Positions 36,911 through 47,615 are shown, counted from the stretch's first letter. The stretch: DNA of 64,000 nt from Wenyingzhuangia marina (GCF_900130035.1 NZ_FQXQ01000001.1:806001-870000); one strand, 5' to 3'. The notes: a model not told the origin generated them from the letters alone. Numbers and translations are program-made.

Positions 36911-38686
36911 ATGCCGTTAGTAAGTTCTAAAGATTTTTCTACGTTACTAAAGCTAAACAAAATACCTATATTAGGTAATTTGGTTGGACGATTTTTTTTG
37001 TTTGTAACTCGACTAGATAAAGCCAATAAAGTTTATGATAAACATAAACATAAAGAAGGAATTCCTTTTTTAGATGGTTTGTTAAAGGAGTATGGAATTA
37101 CCTACCATATTTCAGAAGCAGACTTAGCTAAAATTCCTAAGGAAGGAGCTTTTATTTCAATATCTAACCATCCACTTGGAGGAATAGATGGGGTTTTGCT
37201 GCTTAGGATTTTGTTAGAAGCCAGGTCTGACTATAAAATTATTGCTAATTTTTTATTACATAAAATAGATCCTTTAAAGCCTTTTGTAATGCCTGTAAAT
37301 CCTTTTGAAGATAGAAAGGATGATATCTCAAGTGTAAAAGGAATTATATCAGCTTTAAAACATTTAAAAGAAGGAAATTCTTTAGGGATTTTTCCTGCAG
37401 GAGAAGTTTCTACCATTAAAGAAAGAAATATTTATGTTGATAATAAATGGGAAGAAGGAGCAATTAAGTTGATTAAAAAAGCGAATGTTCCCATTGTACC
37501 CATCTATTTTCATGCAAAGAATAGCCGTTGGTTTTACCGATTGGCTAAAATCAGTGGTGTGTTAAGAACTTTAAAATTGCCTTCAGAACTTAATAATAAA
37601 AGAAAACAGGTAATTCATATTAAAATAGGAACGCCAATTAAAGAAAGGGAGATCCAGCAAATTGATGAGATCACCACTTTAAATAGCTTTTTAAGAGGAA
37701 AAACTTATTTACTATCTAAATCCTTCTTAAGAAAAAGAAAACAAATCCTAGAGTATAGAAATCGCTTAATGAAAAAAGCAAAGGAGATTGCCTTGCCTAA
37801 AAATCATGAAGATATTTGTAGAGAAATAGAGACCATTAGGGAACATAAAAAAAGATTGTTTATTTCTAATGAGTATGAAGTCTTCTTAACCAAGGCTGAT
37901 GAAATTCCTAATCTAATGGAGGAAATAGGAAGGTTAAGAGAAATGACTTTTAGGTTGATTGGAGAAGGGACTAATAAAAAAATAGACACAGATAAATACG
38001 ATGATTATTACCATCATTTAATTTTGTGGAATAAGAATGATGAACGTTTTGTAGGTGCTTACAGAATGGGACTCGGTGAAGAGGTTTTTAAACGTAATGG
38101 ATTTAAAAGTTTTTACGTGTCTACCTTTTTTAGATTTACCTCTGAAATGGATGAAAAACTCCCTAAAACCATAGAAATGGGTAGGGCTTTTATTGTTCCA
38201 GAATATCAACAAAAACCCATGTCTTTGTTCTTGTTGTGGAGAGGAATTGCTGCTGTTACTGTAAAATATCCTCAATATGAATATTTAATGGGAGGGGCTA
38301 CCATTAGCAATCTGTTTACTAATTATTCAAAATCTGTAATGATGAGTTTTTTAGATACTTATTATAGAAATGATGAGGTGGCAGATTTTATAAGTTCTAA
38401 AAATCCATTTGAGATTGATTTAACACCAAATGAGTTTGATTATATGAAGAACTTTATTGATGGAGATGTTAAAAAATTAGATAACATTATTAAAGAAGTA
38501 GAAGGTGATAAGTTACGTTTACCTGTATTGATAAAACAGTACATCAAGCAAAATGCAAAGTTTGTGGCTTATAATGTTGACAATGATTTTAATGATGCTA
38601 TTGATGCTTTAATTTTTATGAGAATTAAAGACATTCCAAAAGAAACTATAGAGCCTATTTTAAAAGATGTTACTTTAGAAAATTAA
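36911..38686 (+). CDS. OlsF-like fused acyltransferase (PlsC + GNAT/hemolysin-type)
   Basis: 591 residues from ATG 36911; an upstream GTG at 36905 is possible but less likely. The N-terminal half (about 80-235) is a PlsC/lysophospholipid acyltransferase domain with SNHPLGGIDG at 86-94, in which five residues separate His87 and Asp93 (HX5D, not the HX4D of classic PlsC; as far as I recall this is seen in relatives). The C-terminal half (about 320-500) resembles OlsB/hemolysin-type N-acyltransferases. This order matches OlsF, which makes ornithine lipid. Glycine or other amino-lipids are equally possible here. Its 3' end overlaps the GH3 gene by 17 bp, convergent. Confidence 0.82.
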   Translation: MPLVSSKDFSTLLKLNKIPILGNLVGRFFLFVTRLDKANKVYDKHKHKEGIPFLDGLLKEYGITYHISEADLAKIPKEGAFISISNHPLGGIDGVLLLRILLEARSDYKIIANFLLHKIDPLKPFVMPVNPFEDRKDDISSVKGIISALKHLKEGNSLGIFPAGEVSTIKERNIYVDNKWEEGAIKLIKKANVPIVPIYFHAKNSRWFYRLAKISGVLRTLKLPSELNNKRKQVIHIKIGTPIKEREIQQIDEITTLNSFLRGKTYLLSKSFLRKRKQILEYRNRLMKKAKEIALPKNHEDICREIETIREHKKRLFISNEYEVFLTKADEIPNLMEEIGRLREMTFRLIGEGTNKKIDTDKYDDYYHHLILWNKNDERFVGAYRMGLGEEVFKRNGFKSFYVSTFFRFTSEMDEKLPKTIEMGRAFIVPEYQQKPMSLFLLWRGIAAVTVKYPQYEYLMGGATISNLFTNYSKSVMMSFLDTYYRNDEVADFISSKNPFEIDLTPNEFDYMKNFIDGDVKKLDNIIKEVEGDKLRLPVLIKQYIKQNAKFVAYNVDNDFNDAIDALIFMRIKDIPKETIEPILKDVTLEN

Positions 38687-40208
38687 AATTACCTTCTAAG
38701 GTAAATTGTTTTATTTCTTCAATAAAAGACCTGTCGTTAAGCAGTCTTGGAACCTTGTGTTGTCCACCCAGTTTATTTTTGCTTTTTAACCAATGGTGAA
38801 ATTGATTTTTATGAGCAATGGTAATGATAGGACTTACTAAAGTCATGTCTTTATATCGTTTTGCCTCGTAGTCAGAATTAATTTGTTTTAAAGCATTGTC
38901 TAAAGATGTTGTAAAGGTTTTTAAACAAGTAGGTTGTTCTTCAAACTCAATAAGCCATTCGTGACTTCCTTTTGTCTTAGCATCCATAAAAACGGGTGCT
39001 ACGGTATATTCTTTAATGGTTGAATTTGTTTCTTTACAAGCAATTTTTAAAGCCTGTTCGGCATTTTCAATGATTAATTCTTCTCCAAAAGCATTGATAA
39101 AATGTTTGGTTCTTCCCGTAATTTTAATTCGATGTGGAAAAGTTGAAATAAACTTAATGGTATCTCCAATAATATATCTCCACAAACCAGCATTGGTCGT
39201 AATGACCAATGCATAATTTTTATTAATTTCTACTTCGGATAAAGGAATGGCTTTAGAGTTTACACTGTTGTATTCATCCATAGGAATAAACTCATAAAAA
39301 ATGCCATAATCTAACATTAGTAATAATTCATCACTGTCATTTTGATCTTGAATGGCAAAAAATCCTTCGGAAGCATTATAAGTCTCATAGTATTTAAAAG
39401 TATCTGATGGGATTAACTTTTTATACTGTTCTTTGTATGGCGTAAAGTTTACACCACCATGGAAATAAACTTCTAAGTTAGGCCAAACTTCTAGAATATT
39501 ATTTTTACCTGTATGTTTTAAAACTCTTTCTAACAATACCAACATCCAAGAGGGAACACCTGCTAAACTTGTAATATTTTCATCAACAGTTTCTTTAATA
39601 ATAGCATCCATTTTGGCTTCCCACTCACTCATCAAAGCTACTTCCTGTTTGGGAGCGCTGCTCATATCCGCCCATAGAGGAAGGTTTTCTATAATAATGG
39701 CAGACAAATCACCAAAGTAAGATTCATTGTTTTCATATACTGCACTACTTCCACCTAAACGCAAGTTTTTTCCCGTAAAAAGTTTAGCATCTTCATTGTT
39801 ATTGTAAAATAAAGTAAGCATGTCTTTTCCACCCTTAAAATGACATTGTTTAATAGCATCTTCGCTTACAGGAATAAACTTACTCTTAGCATTAGTGGTT
39901 CCGCTAGATTTTGCATACCATTTTATTTTATTATCCCAAAGTACACTTTTACCAGTATTGCGCTGTTCTTCTATATATGGGCTTAAAGCCTCGTAGTTCA
40001 TTAACGGAACTTGATTTTGAAAATCTTGATACGTATTTATTTTTTTAAACTGATACTTTTTACCATAACTGGTTTTAGCAGCTGCGTCTAGCAACTTTAG
40101 TAGCTGTTCGTTTTGAACTTCTACAGGATATTTTAAAAAAAGCTCTACTTGATGTTTTCTTTTTTTAAGAAACCATGAAATAATTGAGTTTAATATAGGT
40201 AATGTCAT
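38670..40208 (-). CDS. GH3 auxin-responsive-promoter family protein
   Basis: 512 residues from the ATG at 40208. The frame is open up to 40298, but the extra 30 residues overlap the divergent gene and its promoter, so I use the shorter start. It matches the GH3 family of ATP-dependent acyl-acid amido synthetases (adenylating fold), with SSGTT at 101-105 in the nucleotide motif and the GH3 C-terminal features. In plants GH3 joins amino acids to hormones; in flavobacteria the substrate is unknown. It faces the OlsF-like gene tail to tail and overlaps its end. Confidence 0.83.
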   Translation of the reverse strand: MTLPILNSIISWFLKKRKHQVELFLKYPVEVQNEQLLKLLDAAAKTSYGKKYQFKKINTYQDFQNQVPLMNYEALSPYIEEQRNTGKSVLWDNKIKWYAKSSGTTNAKSKFIPVSEDAIKQCHFKGGKDMLTLFYNNNEDAKLFTGKNLRLGGSSAVYENNESYFGDLSAIIIENLPLWADMSSAPKQEVALMSEWEAKMDAIIKETVDENITSLAGVPSWMLVLLERVLKHTGKNNILEVWPNLEVYFHGGVNFTPYKEQYKKLIPSDTFKYYETYNASEGFFAIQDQNDSDELLLMLDYGIFYEFIPMDEYNSVNSKAIPLSEVEINKNYALVITTNAGLWRYIIGDTIKFISTFPHRIKITGRTKHFINAFGEELIIENAEQALKIACKETNSTIKEYTVAPVFMDAKTKGSHEWLIEFEEQPTCLKTFTTSLDNALKQINSDYEAKRYKDMTLVSPIITIAHKNQFHHWLKSKNKLGGQHKVPRLLNDRSFIEEIKQFTLEGNFNFLK

Positions 40209-40242
40209 ATCCTTTAAGTGCCTAATACAAGTTAAAAATGAA

Positions 40243-40250
40243 TATCTTTG
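40243..40250 (+). promoter_or_regulatory. -7 element of the DUF2797 gene
   Basis: TATCTTTG, 23 bp before the ATG at 40274. Its position supports that start. No clear TTG element. Confidence 0.45.
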
Positions 40251-40273
40251 AACAACTAAAATAACTTTTTTCC

Positions 40274-41068
40274 ATGAGATTCCACGGTGTATTAACAAAA
40301 ATGACCACAGAAAATAAGGATCAGGTTCAGTACTACTTATCTACAGATAGTCACGTATTGAATTTAAATCAATTGTTAAACAAATCAATCGCTATTACTT
40401 TTGAGGGGTATCAATGTTTAAGCTGTGGGAAAGAGAAGAAAATTTTTAGACAAGGACATTGTTATGAATGTTTTTATGAACAACCGGGTGTGGCTGATTG
40501 GGTGATGAAACCTGAATTAAGTACAGCGCATTTAGGAATTGAAGATAGAAACTTGGCTTATGAAGAAAAAGCACAATTGCAACCACATATAGTTTATTTG
40601 GCATTGTCTAGTAATGTAAAAGTAGGGGTAACAAGAAAAACGCAAATTCCAACACGTTGGATAGATCAAGGAGCGAACAAAGCTATTCCTTTTGTAGAAG
40701 TGCCTAACAGATATTTGGCGGGAATTACAGAAGTTGCTTTAAAAGATCATGTAAGTGATAAAACCAGTTGGCAAAAAATGTTAAAGAACGATGTTGCTGA
40801 TGAAGATTTAATTAAAGTAAAACATGAATTAAAACAATATTTACCTGAAGAGACCAAAGAATATTATGTTCAGGAAGATGAAGTGTTAGAACTTAATTAT
40901 CCTGTAGAAAATTATCCAACGAAAGTAGGAAGTTTAAATTTAGACAAGGAAAATTTTTACGAAGGAATTTTAAAAGGTGTAAAAGGGCAATATTTGATTT
41001 TTGAAGACGGTAAAGTTTTTAACATTAGATCTTACGAAGGTTATAAAGTAAGTTTAGATATAGCATAA
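40274..41068 (+). CDS. DUF2797 zinc-binding protein
   Basis: 264 residues. The start MRFHGVLTKM is the usual beginning of the family. Four cysteines near residues 50-71 (CLSCG ... CYECF) form a zinc-ribbon-like site. The central VKVGVTRKTQIPTRWIDQGA looks like a GIY-YIG-type nuclease fold segment, as noted for DUF2797. The function has not been shown to my knowledge. It ends before a strong terminator and is divergent from the GH3 gene. Confidence 0.82.
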   Translation: MRFHGVLTKMTTENKDQVQYYLSTDSHVLNLNQLLNKSIAITFEGYQCLSCGKEKKIFRQGHCYECFYEQPGVADWVMKPELSTAHLGIEDRNLAYEEKAQLQPHIVYLALSSNVKVGVTRKTQIPTRWIDQGANKAIPFVEVPNRYLAGITEVALKDHVSDKTSWQKMLKNDVADEDLIKVKHELKQYLPEETKEYYVQEDEVLELNYPVENYPTKVGSLNLDKENFYEGILKGVKGQYLIFEDGKVFNIRSYEGYKVSLDIA

Positions 41069-41098
41069 AAAAAGCGACTCAAATTTGAGTCGCTTTTT
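41069..41098. terminator. Perfect-palindrome bidirectional terminator
   Basis: AAAAAGCGACTCAAA / TTTGAGTCGCTTTTT with no unpaired loop. It separates the DUF2797 gene from the convergent transaldolase gene. Confidence 0.9.
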
Positions 41099-41117
41099 AT
41101 TTAGGATTTAAATTTTC

Positions 41118-41771
41118 TTATTGAAAACTTTTTGCATCTTCTAAAAACTTAGCCAATCCACTATCAGTTAAAGGATGTCTTAATAATCCTTCAATTGCAG
41201 ATAAAGGTCCAGTCATTACATCAGCACCAATTTTAGCACAATCTACAATATGCATAGTGTGTCTTACAGAAGCTGCTAAAATTTCAGTTTCAAAACCGTA
41301 GTTATCGTATACTTCTCTAATTTCACTAATTAAGTGTAAACCATCTGTAGAAATATCATCTAAACGACCAATAAATGGAGATACATAAGTAGCTCCTGCT
41401 TTTGCAGCTAATAATGCTTGACCTACAGAAAACACCAAAGTAACATTGGTTTTAATTCCTTTAGCGCTAAAATATCTACAAGCCTTAATTCCATCTTTAA
41501 TCATTGGTAGTTTTACCACGATTTGAGGGTGTAAAGCAGCCAAAGCTTCTCCTTCTCTAACCATTCCGTCAAAGTCAGTAGAAATTACCTCTGCACTTAC
41601 ATCTCCATCTACAATTTCGCAAATAGCTTTATAGTGATTGATGATATTAGCTTCTCCTTTAATTCCTTCTTTAGCCATTAATGAAGGGTTGGTTGTAACA
41701 CCGTCTAAAACCCCTAATGCTTGTGCTTCTTCAATTTGCTTTAAATCAGCAGTATCGATAAAAAATTTCAT
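41118..41771 (-). CDS. fsa: Small transaldolase / fructose-6-phosphate aldolase-like
   Basis: 217 residues of the short TalC/MipB class, which act as transaldolase or as fructose-6-phosphate aldolase with a Schiff-base lysine. The start [16 protein letters not shown] and the motif [13 protein letters not shown] are diagnostic, and the lysine lies in [11 protein letters not shown]. Flavobacterial copies are usually annotated transaldolase; the choice between the two activities cannot be settled by sequence alone. It follows rpe by 46 bp in the rpoD-rpe-fsa group. Confidence 0.9.
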   Translation of the reverse strand: MKFFIDTADLKQIEEAQALGVLDGVTTNPSLMAKEGIKGEANIINHYKAICEIVDGDVSAEVISTDFDGMVREGEALAALHPQIVVKLPMIKDGIKACRYFSAKGIKTNVTLVFSVGQALLAAKAGATYVSPFIGRLDDISTDGLHLISEIREVYDNYGFETEILAASVRHTMHIVDCAKIGADVMTGPLSAIEGLLRHPLTDSGLAKFLEDAKSFQ

Positions 41772-41817
41772 CTGTTTTAATTTTTTTGTTAAATGTATAA
41801 ATTAAGTTTAATATCAC

Positions 41818-42474
41818 TTAGTTAATTAATGCTTTTAATTCTTTTACAGTTTCAATAGGATCTTCTGCTCCAAAAACAAAACTACCTGCAACCAATACAT
41901 CAGCACCCACTTCAATTAAATTGTTTGCATTTTTGTTAGTTACGCCACCATCAATTTCAATTTTAGTATCGCAACCTTTAAAAGTGATTAAGTTTTTTAG
42001 TTGTTGAACTTTAGTATAAGTATTTTCTATAAATGATTGTCCTCCAAAACCAGGATTTACACTCATAATACAAACCAAGTCTAATTCTTGAATAATATCT
42101 TCTAAAACAGAAATTGGTGTGTGTGGATTTAAAGCTACACCAGCTTGCATTCCTTCTGCCTTAATGGCTTGTATGGTTCTGTGTAAATGTGTACAAGCTT
42201 CGTAGTGAACAGTTAAAATATCAGCTCCAATTTCTTTAAATGTTTTAATGTATTGATCTGGATTTACAATCATTAAATGTACATCTAAAGGTTTGGTTGC
42301 ATGTTTTTTAATGGCTTGTACTACTGGCATTCCAAAAGAAATGTTAGGTACAAAAACACCATCCATAATATCAATATGAAACCAATCTGCTTCACTACTG
42401 TTAATCATTTCTACATCACGTTGGATGTTTGCAAAATCGGCAGCTAATACCGATGGAGCTACTAATTTACTCAT
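41818..42474 (-). CDS. rpe: Ribulose-phosphate 3-epimerase
   Basis: Interconverts ribulose 5-phosphate and xylulose 5-phosphate in the pentose phosphate pathway. 218 residues, TIM barrel. Metal and catalytic positions fit the family: VAPSVLAADF at the start, HIDIMDGVFVPNISFG, DVHLMI, the phosphate-binding GFGGQSF, and IDGGV plus AGSFVFG near the end. It is 25 bp downstream of rpoD. Transaldolase is next, so two pentose phosphate steps are adjacent. Confidence 0.97.
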   Translation of the reverse strand: MSKLVAPSVLAADFANIQRDVEMINSSEADWFHIDIMDGVFVPNISFGMPVVQAIKKHATKPLDVHLMIVNPDQYIKTFKEIGADILTVHYEACTHLHRTIQAIKAEGMQAGVALNPHTPISVLEDIIQELDLVCIMSVNPGFGGQSFIENTYTKVQQLKNLITFKGCDTKIEIDGGVTNKNANNLIEVGADVLVAGSFVFGAEDPIETVKELKALIN

Positions 42475-42499
42475 CTTTGTTTTTGTATGGTAGGTTAGA

Positions 42500-43363
42500 C
42501 TAACCTAAGTAAGTCATTAAAATTTTACTTCTTGAAGTATGTTTTAATCTACGGATTGCTTTTTCTTTAATTTGACGTACACGTTCACGAGTTAAATCAA
42601 AAGTCTCTCCAATTTCTTCTAAAGTCATAGGTTGGTGTTCTCCCAAACCAAAGTATAAACGAACTACATCAGCTTCTCTAGGAGTTAATGTTTCTAAAGC
42701 ACGTTCAATTTCTACTTTTAAAGATTCGTGTAATAAAGTTCTATCAGGGTTTGGAGACTCTCCAGAGTTTAATACATCATATAAGTTAGAATCTTCACCT
42801 TCAATTAATGGAGCATCCATAGATACGTGACGACCAGAGTTTTTCATAGACTCTTTTACATCATTTACAGTCATGTCTAATTTCTTAGCAATTTCTTCTG
42901 CAGATGGTGGGCGTTCGTTTTCTTGCTCTAAGAAAGCGTACATTTTATTGATTTTGTTAATAGAACCAATTTTGTTTAACGGTAAACGTACAATACGAGA
43001 TTGTTCTGCCAAAGCTTGTAAAATAGATTGACGAATCCACCATACAGCATAAGAGATAAATTTAAAACCACGAGTTTCATCAAAACGTTTTGCCGCTTTA
43101 ATCAATCCTAAGTTTCCTTCGTTAATTAAATCGGGTAAAGTCAATCCTTGGTTTTGGTACTGTTTTGCAACAGATACTACGAAACGTAAGTTTGCTTTGG
43201 TTAAACGCTCTAAAGCAGCCTGGTCTCCAGCTTTAATTCTTTGTGCTAATTCTACCTCCATGTCGGCAGTAATTAAGTCTACTTTTCCAATTTCTTGTAA
43301 GTATTTATCTAAAGAAGCTGTTTCACGATTGGTAACCTGCTTGGTGATTTTAAGTTGTCTCAT
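42500..43363 (-). CDS. rpoD: Primary sigma factor RpoD, short Bacteroidota form
   Basis: Directs RNA polymerase to housekeeping promoters, here the TTG / TAnnTTTG type. 287 residues, much shorter than enterobacterial RpoD because region 1.1 and the non-conserved insert are missing, as usual in this phylum. Region 2 shows [35 protein letters not shown] and [13 protein letters not shown]; region 4 shows [15 protein letters not shown] and the helix-turn-helix [20 protein letters not shown]. It is the first gene of the rpoD-rpe-fsa group. Confidence 0.96.
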   Translation of the reverse strand: MRQLKITKQVTNRETASLDKYLQEIGKVDLITADMEVELAQRIKAGDQAALERLTKANLRFVVSVAKQYQNQGLTLPDLINEGNLGLIKAAKRFDETRGFKFISYAVWWIRQSILQALAEQSRIVRLPLNKIGSINKINKMYAFLEQENERPPSAEEIAKKLDMTVNDVKESMKNSGRHVSMDAPLIEGEDSNLYDVLNSGESPNPDRTLLHESLKVEIERALETLTPREADVVRLYFGLGEHQPMTLEEIGETFDLTRERVRQIKEKAIRRLKHTSRSKILMTYLG

Positions 43364-43492
43364 TGAATTTTACTTGTTAAACTTTAATATGTCTTTCTAA
43401 ATACGAACATATCTTGTTTTTTGTTACAAAAAGAACGTTGTTATTTTAAATTTATTTTTGATAATTTGTTATTTTGCTGATTATCAGTTGTT

Positions 43493-45256
43493 TTAGATGA
43501 TTTCCATTTTTTTAAGTAGAAAAGAAGCATTCATGTTTTTGCAGATTCCGTTTTTTAATAAATAATCAAAAACCAATTCGTTATTTATTACTTCTGAATC
43601 AAAGTAATAATTCTGAATTTCTGAATGTGTATCGGCAATACTACATAAACTAATATCGTGTGTTGCAATCATTCCCGTAGCTTTTGAGTCTATTAATTTT
43701 TCAATAAATTGATGAGAACCATTGGCTTTGTCAACACTGTTTGTTCCTTTTAAAATTTCATCTAAAAGAATAAAATAAGGTTCATTTTTAATGGTCTCTA
43801 TCACAAATTTTAGTCGTTTTATTTCTGCAAAAAAGTATGAAGTATTGTCTGTTAAAGAATCAGCAGTTCTCATGCTTGTAACTAATTTAATAGGCTTGTA
43901 TTTCATGTTATCAGCACAGACTGGTAAACCTATATTGGCCATCATTATGTTTAAAGCCACGGTTCTTAAAAAAGTACTTTTTCCAGCCATATTAGATCCT
44001 GTTATAATAAAAAATGAATGTGTGTCTATTAAACAGTTATTAGGAATTCTTTTGTGTTTATGAATTAATGGATGTCCTAAATTAGTTGCTTTAATAACGG
44101 TTTTAGTGTCTGAGATTTCAGGAAAAATAAAATTGGAATGATTGAATTTAAAATTGGCTAAACTATTTTGTGCATCAAAAAAAGCAATAAGATCAAACCA
44201 TTCTCTAGTGATGTTTTTATGTTCAGCAATCCACGTTTCAATTTTGTTAGCTTGTTTCATGTCTGATAAAAACAAACCATTTCTTACAAGGGCAACAATG
44301 ATGTTGTTACGCTGATCTAAAGCATCTAAAATTTTGGCAAATGCTTTAAAAATATCCGAGGCTTTTTGGTTTTTTTGATATAGTTTTTTTTGCTCATTTT
44401 TTAGCAGATTAGAATGGAATTGTTCCTTTTCTATCAGCTCTAAAATTTTATAATATTGATGAAAAGTAGTAGTGGTTTCTGTAGCTTTTTTATGAATGAT
44501 ATTCACTTTTTTTACATAAAGCCCAGAAATGATTACTCCTAAAAAGAACCATGCAAATAGGTAGTTGACGTTGAATAAATTAAAGGATGAGCCTATAATA
44601 AGAATAAAAGTTATTGTAGAAAATAGGTTAGAAATCAGAACGGTTTTTTTAGAAAATAAAGATTTGTGTTTTTCTATCCATTCTAATATAATATCAACAG
44701 GAGTGGTTATTTCTATAAGTTTTGCTGTTGCAGAGAACAACTGCCTCCAATCTGATTTTTCTGAAAGTTCATGAATAGCTTCTTGTTTTTTTGGGATATC
44801 GTTAATATTATTATCTGTTAATATTTTTGACAAATTAAGTTTCCCTTTTTTAGTAGCTGTTCGGTTGATGAACTGAAAAAAAGAACCTTTTCCAAACAAA
44901 TCAATGTCATGGCTGTAAAAATGTGTAGGGTTTATAAATTCTTCACCCGTATCTAAATGTAAATAGTTACCTTTTATAATCTCAATTTCTGTAGTGTTGA
45001 TGTCTATTAATTTTTGTAATAACTTTTTTTTACGAGTAAGATTTAGATACTTGTTTAAAAAAAAGACAAATAAGATTACTCCAAGTAGAAAGGATGTTAC
45101 AATGATGATGTTTTTGTGATTCCAAAATAAATAAATGGAAATAATTGTTGAACAAAAAATAATAAAACGAAGGGAACTTAACCAGTTTAACTGATATTGA
45201 GTTTTTTGTAATTGTTCTTGATGTTTTAATTTTTTTGTTTTGTAATATTCAATCAT
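43493..45256 (-). CDS. Membrane-anchored MutS-like ATPase
   Basis: 587 residues. The C-terminal domain is a MutS-type ABC ATPase: Walker A GSNMAGKST (420-428) and the Walker B region FILLDEILKGTNS, with TGMIATHD following. The mismatch-recognition domain with its FxE motif is absent. Instead there are four hydrophobic segments (about 27-45, 49-68, 207-224, 229-248), so the protein is probably membrane-embedded. A role in mismatch repair is therefore doubtful. Such MutS-related proteins occur in Bacteroidota without known function. It stands alone between rpoD and pnp. Confidence 0.85.
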   Translation of the reverse strand: MIEYYKTKKLKHQEQLQKTQYQLNWLSSLRFIIFCSTIISIYLFWNHKNIIIVTSFLLGVILFVFFLNKYLNLTRKKKLLQKLIDINTTEIEIIKGNYLHLDTGEEFINPTHFYSHDIDLFGKGSFFQFINRTATKKGKLNLSKILTDNNINDIPKKQEAIHELSEKSDWRQLFSATAKLIEITTPVDIILEWIEKHKSLFSKKTVLISNLFSTITFILIIGSSFNLFNVNYLFAWFFLGVIISGLYVKKVNIIHKKATETTTTFHQYYKILELIEKEQFHSNLLKNEQKKLYQKNQKASDIFKAFAKILDALDQRNNIIVALVRNGLFLSDMKQANKIETWIAEHKNITREWFDLIAFFDAQNSLANFKFNHSNFIFPEISDTKTVIKATNLGHPLIHKHKRIPNNCLIDTHSFFIITGSNMAGKSTFLRTVALNIMMANIGLPVCADNMKYKPIKLVTSMRTADSLTDNTSYFFAEIKRLKFVIETIKNEPYFILLDEILKGTNSVDKANGSHQFIEKLIDSKATGMIATHDISLCSIADTHSEIQNYYFDSEVINNELVFDYLLKNGICKNMNASFLLKKMEII

Positions 45257-45325
45257 CTTTTTTCTTTTTCTAGAGATTAAAGTTAAACATAAAAGTGTTT
45301 TATAAGAGTGTTTAAAACATTAAAA

Positions 45326-45357
45326 AAATCCCTTTCAAAATGAATTGAAAGGGATTT
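45326..45357 (-). terminator. Terminator of pnp
   Basis: AAATCCCTTTCAA / TTGAAAGGGATTT with a 6-nt loop, followed on the minus strand by a T run, 27 bp after the pnp stop. Confidence 0.88.
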
Positions 45358-45383
45358 AGTTTTATATAAAAAGAATTTAAAAA

Positions 45384-47615
45384 CTATTCAGCTTTTTTCT
45401 CTTCTCTTGGTTTTCTATCGTCTCTACGATTGTCTCTACCTCTGTTGTCACGTCCACCACGATCGTTGTTTTCTCTAGGAGCTCTTTCTTTAAAACCTTC
45501 TGGCTTTGGTAGTAAAGCTTTTCTAGATACTTTTTCTTTACGGGTTTTAGGATCTTTTCCAAAGTATTTTACTTCAAAAACATCTCCCATATTTACCACA
45601 TCAGAAACGTTTTCAGTACGTTCCCAAGCCAATTCACTTACGTGTAATAAAACTTCATTTCCTGGTGCTTGAGTATATTCTACTACTGCTCCAAAATCTA
45701 ACATTTTAATTACTTTAACTTCGTAAGATCCTCCAACTTCAGGTTTGAATAACATAGAATCAATATTAGCTAATACTGCATCAATTCCTTCTTGGTTGGT
45801 TCCTAAAATTTCAACGATACCTTCAGTAGTCTTAGGGTCTTCGTTAATAACAATAGTACATCCTGTAGTTTTTTGTAACTCTTGAATGTTTTTACCACCA
45901 GGTCCAATTAAAGCACCAATGTAATCGTTAGGAATTACTCTAGTGATCATTTTAGGAGAGTGAGCTTTTACATCTGCATTAGGAGTTTCAATTACTTCTG
46001 TAATTTTTCCTAAGATATGTAAACGTCCTTCACGTGCTTGTTTTAAAGCATTTACTAAAATCTCATAAGACAATCCTTTTACTTTAATGTCCATCTGACA
46101 AGCAGTAATACCATCAGCAGTACCTGTTACTTTAAAGTCCATATCTCCTAAGTGATCTTCATCACCTAAAATATCAGACAATACAGCGTAACGATCACCA
46201 TCAGAAATTAATCCCATAGCAATACCAGAAACTGGTTTTGTAATTTGTACTCCGGCATCCATTAAAGCCATAGTACCAGCACAAACTGTTGCCATAGAAG
46301 AAGAACCGTTAGATTCTAATACTTCTGATACAACTCTTACTGTATAAGGACATTCCGCTGGAATAATTCCTTTTAAAGCTCTTTGGGCCAAGTTTCCGTG
46401 TCCAACTTCTCTACGTGAAGTACCTCTTAAAGGTCTAGCTTCTCCAGTACAGAAAGGAGGGAAGTTATAGTGTAAATAGAATTTTTCTTCTCCTTCGTGA
46501 GTAGGAGAGTCAATAATATTAGCATCTCTAGAAGTTCCTAAAGTAACTGTCGCTAAGGCTTGAGTTTCTCCACGAGTAAAAATAGAAGAACCATGTGTTG
46601 ATGGTAAATAATCTACTTCTCCCCAAATAGGTCTAATTTCAGTTGTCTTACGACCATCTAAACGTAAACCTTCAGCTAGTGTTAATTCACGAACCGCTTC
46701 TTTTTGAGATTTGTTAAAGTATTTTCCAACTAAGTCTCCATATTCTTCTAATTCTTCTTCGGTAAAAGCTGCTTTTACTTCTTCTTTAACTTGTTCAAAA
46801 GCATCAGTTCTTTCAACTTTAGAAGTTCCTTTAGAAGCAATAGCATAACATTTGTCGTATGTTAATTCTTTAATACGGGCGGCTAATTCTTCGTTTTCTT
46901 CTGCTTGAGCGTATTCACGAGTTTCTTTCTTTCCAAATGCTTCTGCTAATTTTACTTGAGCAGCACATTGTAATTTAATCGCTTCGTGAGCAAACTTAAT
47001 AGCATCAGCCATTTCTTCTTCAGAAATCTCATCCATTTCACCTTCTACCATCATTACAGAATCAGCAGAAGCACCGATCATCATATCGATGTCAGACTCT
47101 GCTAATTGAGCTCTTGTTGGGTTGATTACGAATTCTCCGTTAATTCTACCTACACGAGCTTCTGAAATTGGAGTTTCAAAAGGGATGTCAGATAATTGAA
47201 TAGCTGCAGATGCACCTAAACCAGCCAAAGCATCTGGCATTACTTCTGGGTCATGAGACATTAACTGAATCATTACCTGAGTTTCTGCATGATAATCTTT
47301 AGGGAATAATGGACGTAATACACGGTCAATTAGACGCATGGTTAATACTTCGTCATCACTTGGTCTAGCTTCTCTTTTAAAGAAACCTCCAGGATATTTT
47401 CCTGCTGCAGCAAATTTTTCTCTATAATCTACTGTTAGTGGTAAAAAGTCTACATCTGATTGTTTGTAGTTAGAAACTACCGTACATAGTAACATAGCTT
47501 TACCCATTTGCACCACAACGCTACCGTGAGCTTGTTTTGCTAATTTTCCAGTTTCGATAGAAACGGTTCTTCCGTCTCCTAATTCGATAACTTCTTTAAA
47601 TACCTTAGGTATCAT
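45384..47615 (-). CDS. pnp: Polyribonucleotide nucleotidyltransferase (PNPase)
   Basis: Trimeric 3'-5' phosphorolytic exonuclease. 743 residues: two RNase PH domains (catalytic motif [15 protein letters not shown] and [26 protein letters not shown]), a KH domain ([22 protein letters not shown]), an S1 domain ([15 protein letters not shown]) and an added tail of about 40 residues very rich in Arg, Asp, Asn and Glu. Such a tail could help bind RNA or partners. It lies 208 bp after rpsO in the same direction, with a terminator after rpsO in that gap. Confidence 0.98.
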   Translation of the reverse strand: MIPKVFKEVIELGDGRTVSIETGKLAKQAHGSVVVQMGKAMLLCTVVSNYKQSDVDFLPLTVDYREKFAAAGKYPGGFFKREARPSDDEVLTMRLIDRVLRPLFPKDYHAETQVMIQLMSHDPEVMPDALAGLGASAAIQLSDIPFETPISEARVGRINGEFVINPTRAQLAESDIDMMIGASADSVMMVEGEMDEISEEEMADAIKFAHEAIKLQCAAQVKLAEAFGKKETREYAQAEENEELAARIKELTYDKCYAIASKGTSKVERTDAFEQVKEEVKAAFTEEELEEYGDLVGKYFNKSQKEAVRELTLAEGLRLDGRKTTEIRPIWGEVDYLPSTHGSSIFTRGETQALATVTLGTSRDANIIDSPTHEGEEKFYLHYNFPPFCTGEARPLRGTSRREVGHGNLAQRALKGIIPAECPYTVRVVSEVLESNGSSSMATVCAGTMALMDAGVQITKPVSGIAMGLISDGDRYAVLSDILGDEDHLGDMDFKVTGTADGITACQMDIKVKGLSYEILVNALKQAREGRLHILGKITEVIETPNADVKAHSPKMITRVIPNDYIGALIGPGGKNIQELQKTTGCTIVINEDPKTTEGIVEILGTNQEGIDAVLANIDSMLFKPEVGGSYEVKVIKMLDFGAVVEYTQAPGNEVLLHVSELAWERTENVSDVVNMGDVFEVKYFGKDPKTRKEKVSRKALLPKPEGFKERAPRENNDRGGRDNRGRDNRRDDRKPREEKKAE

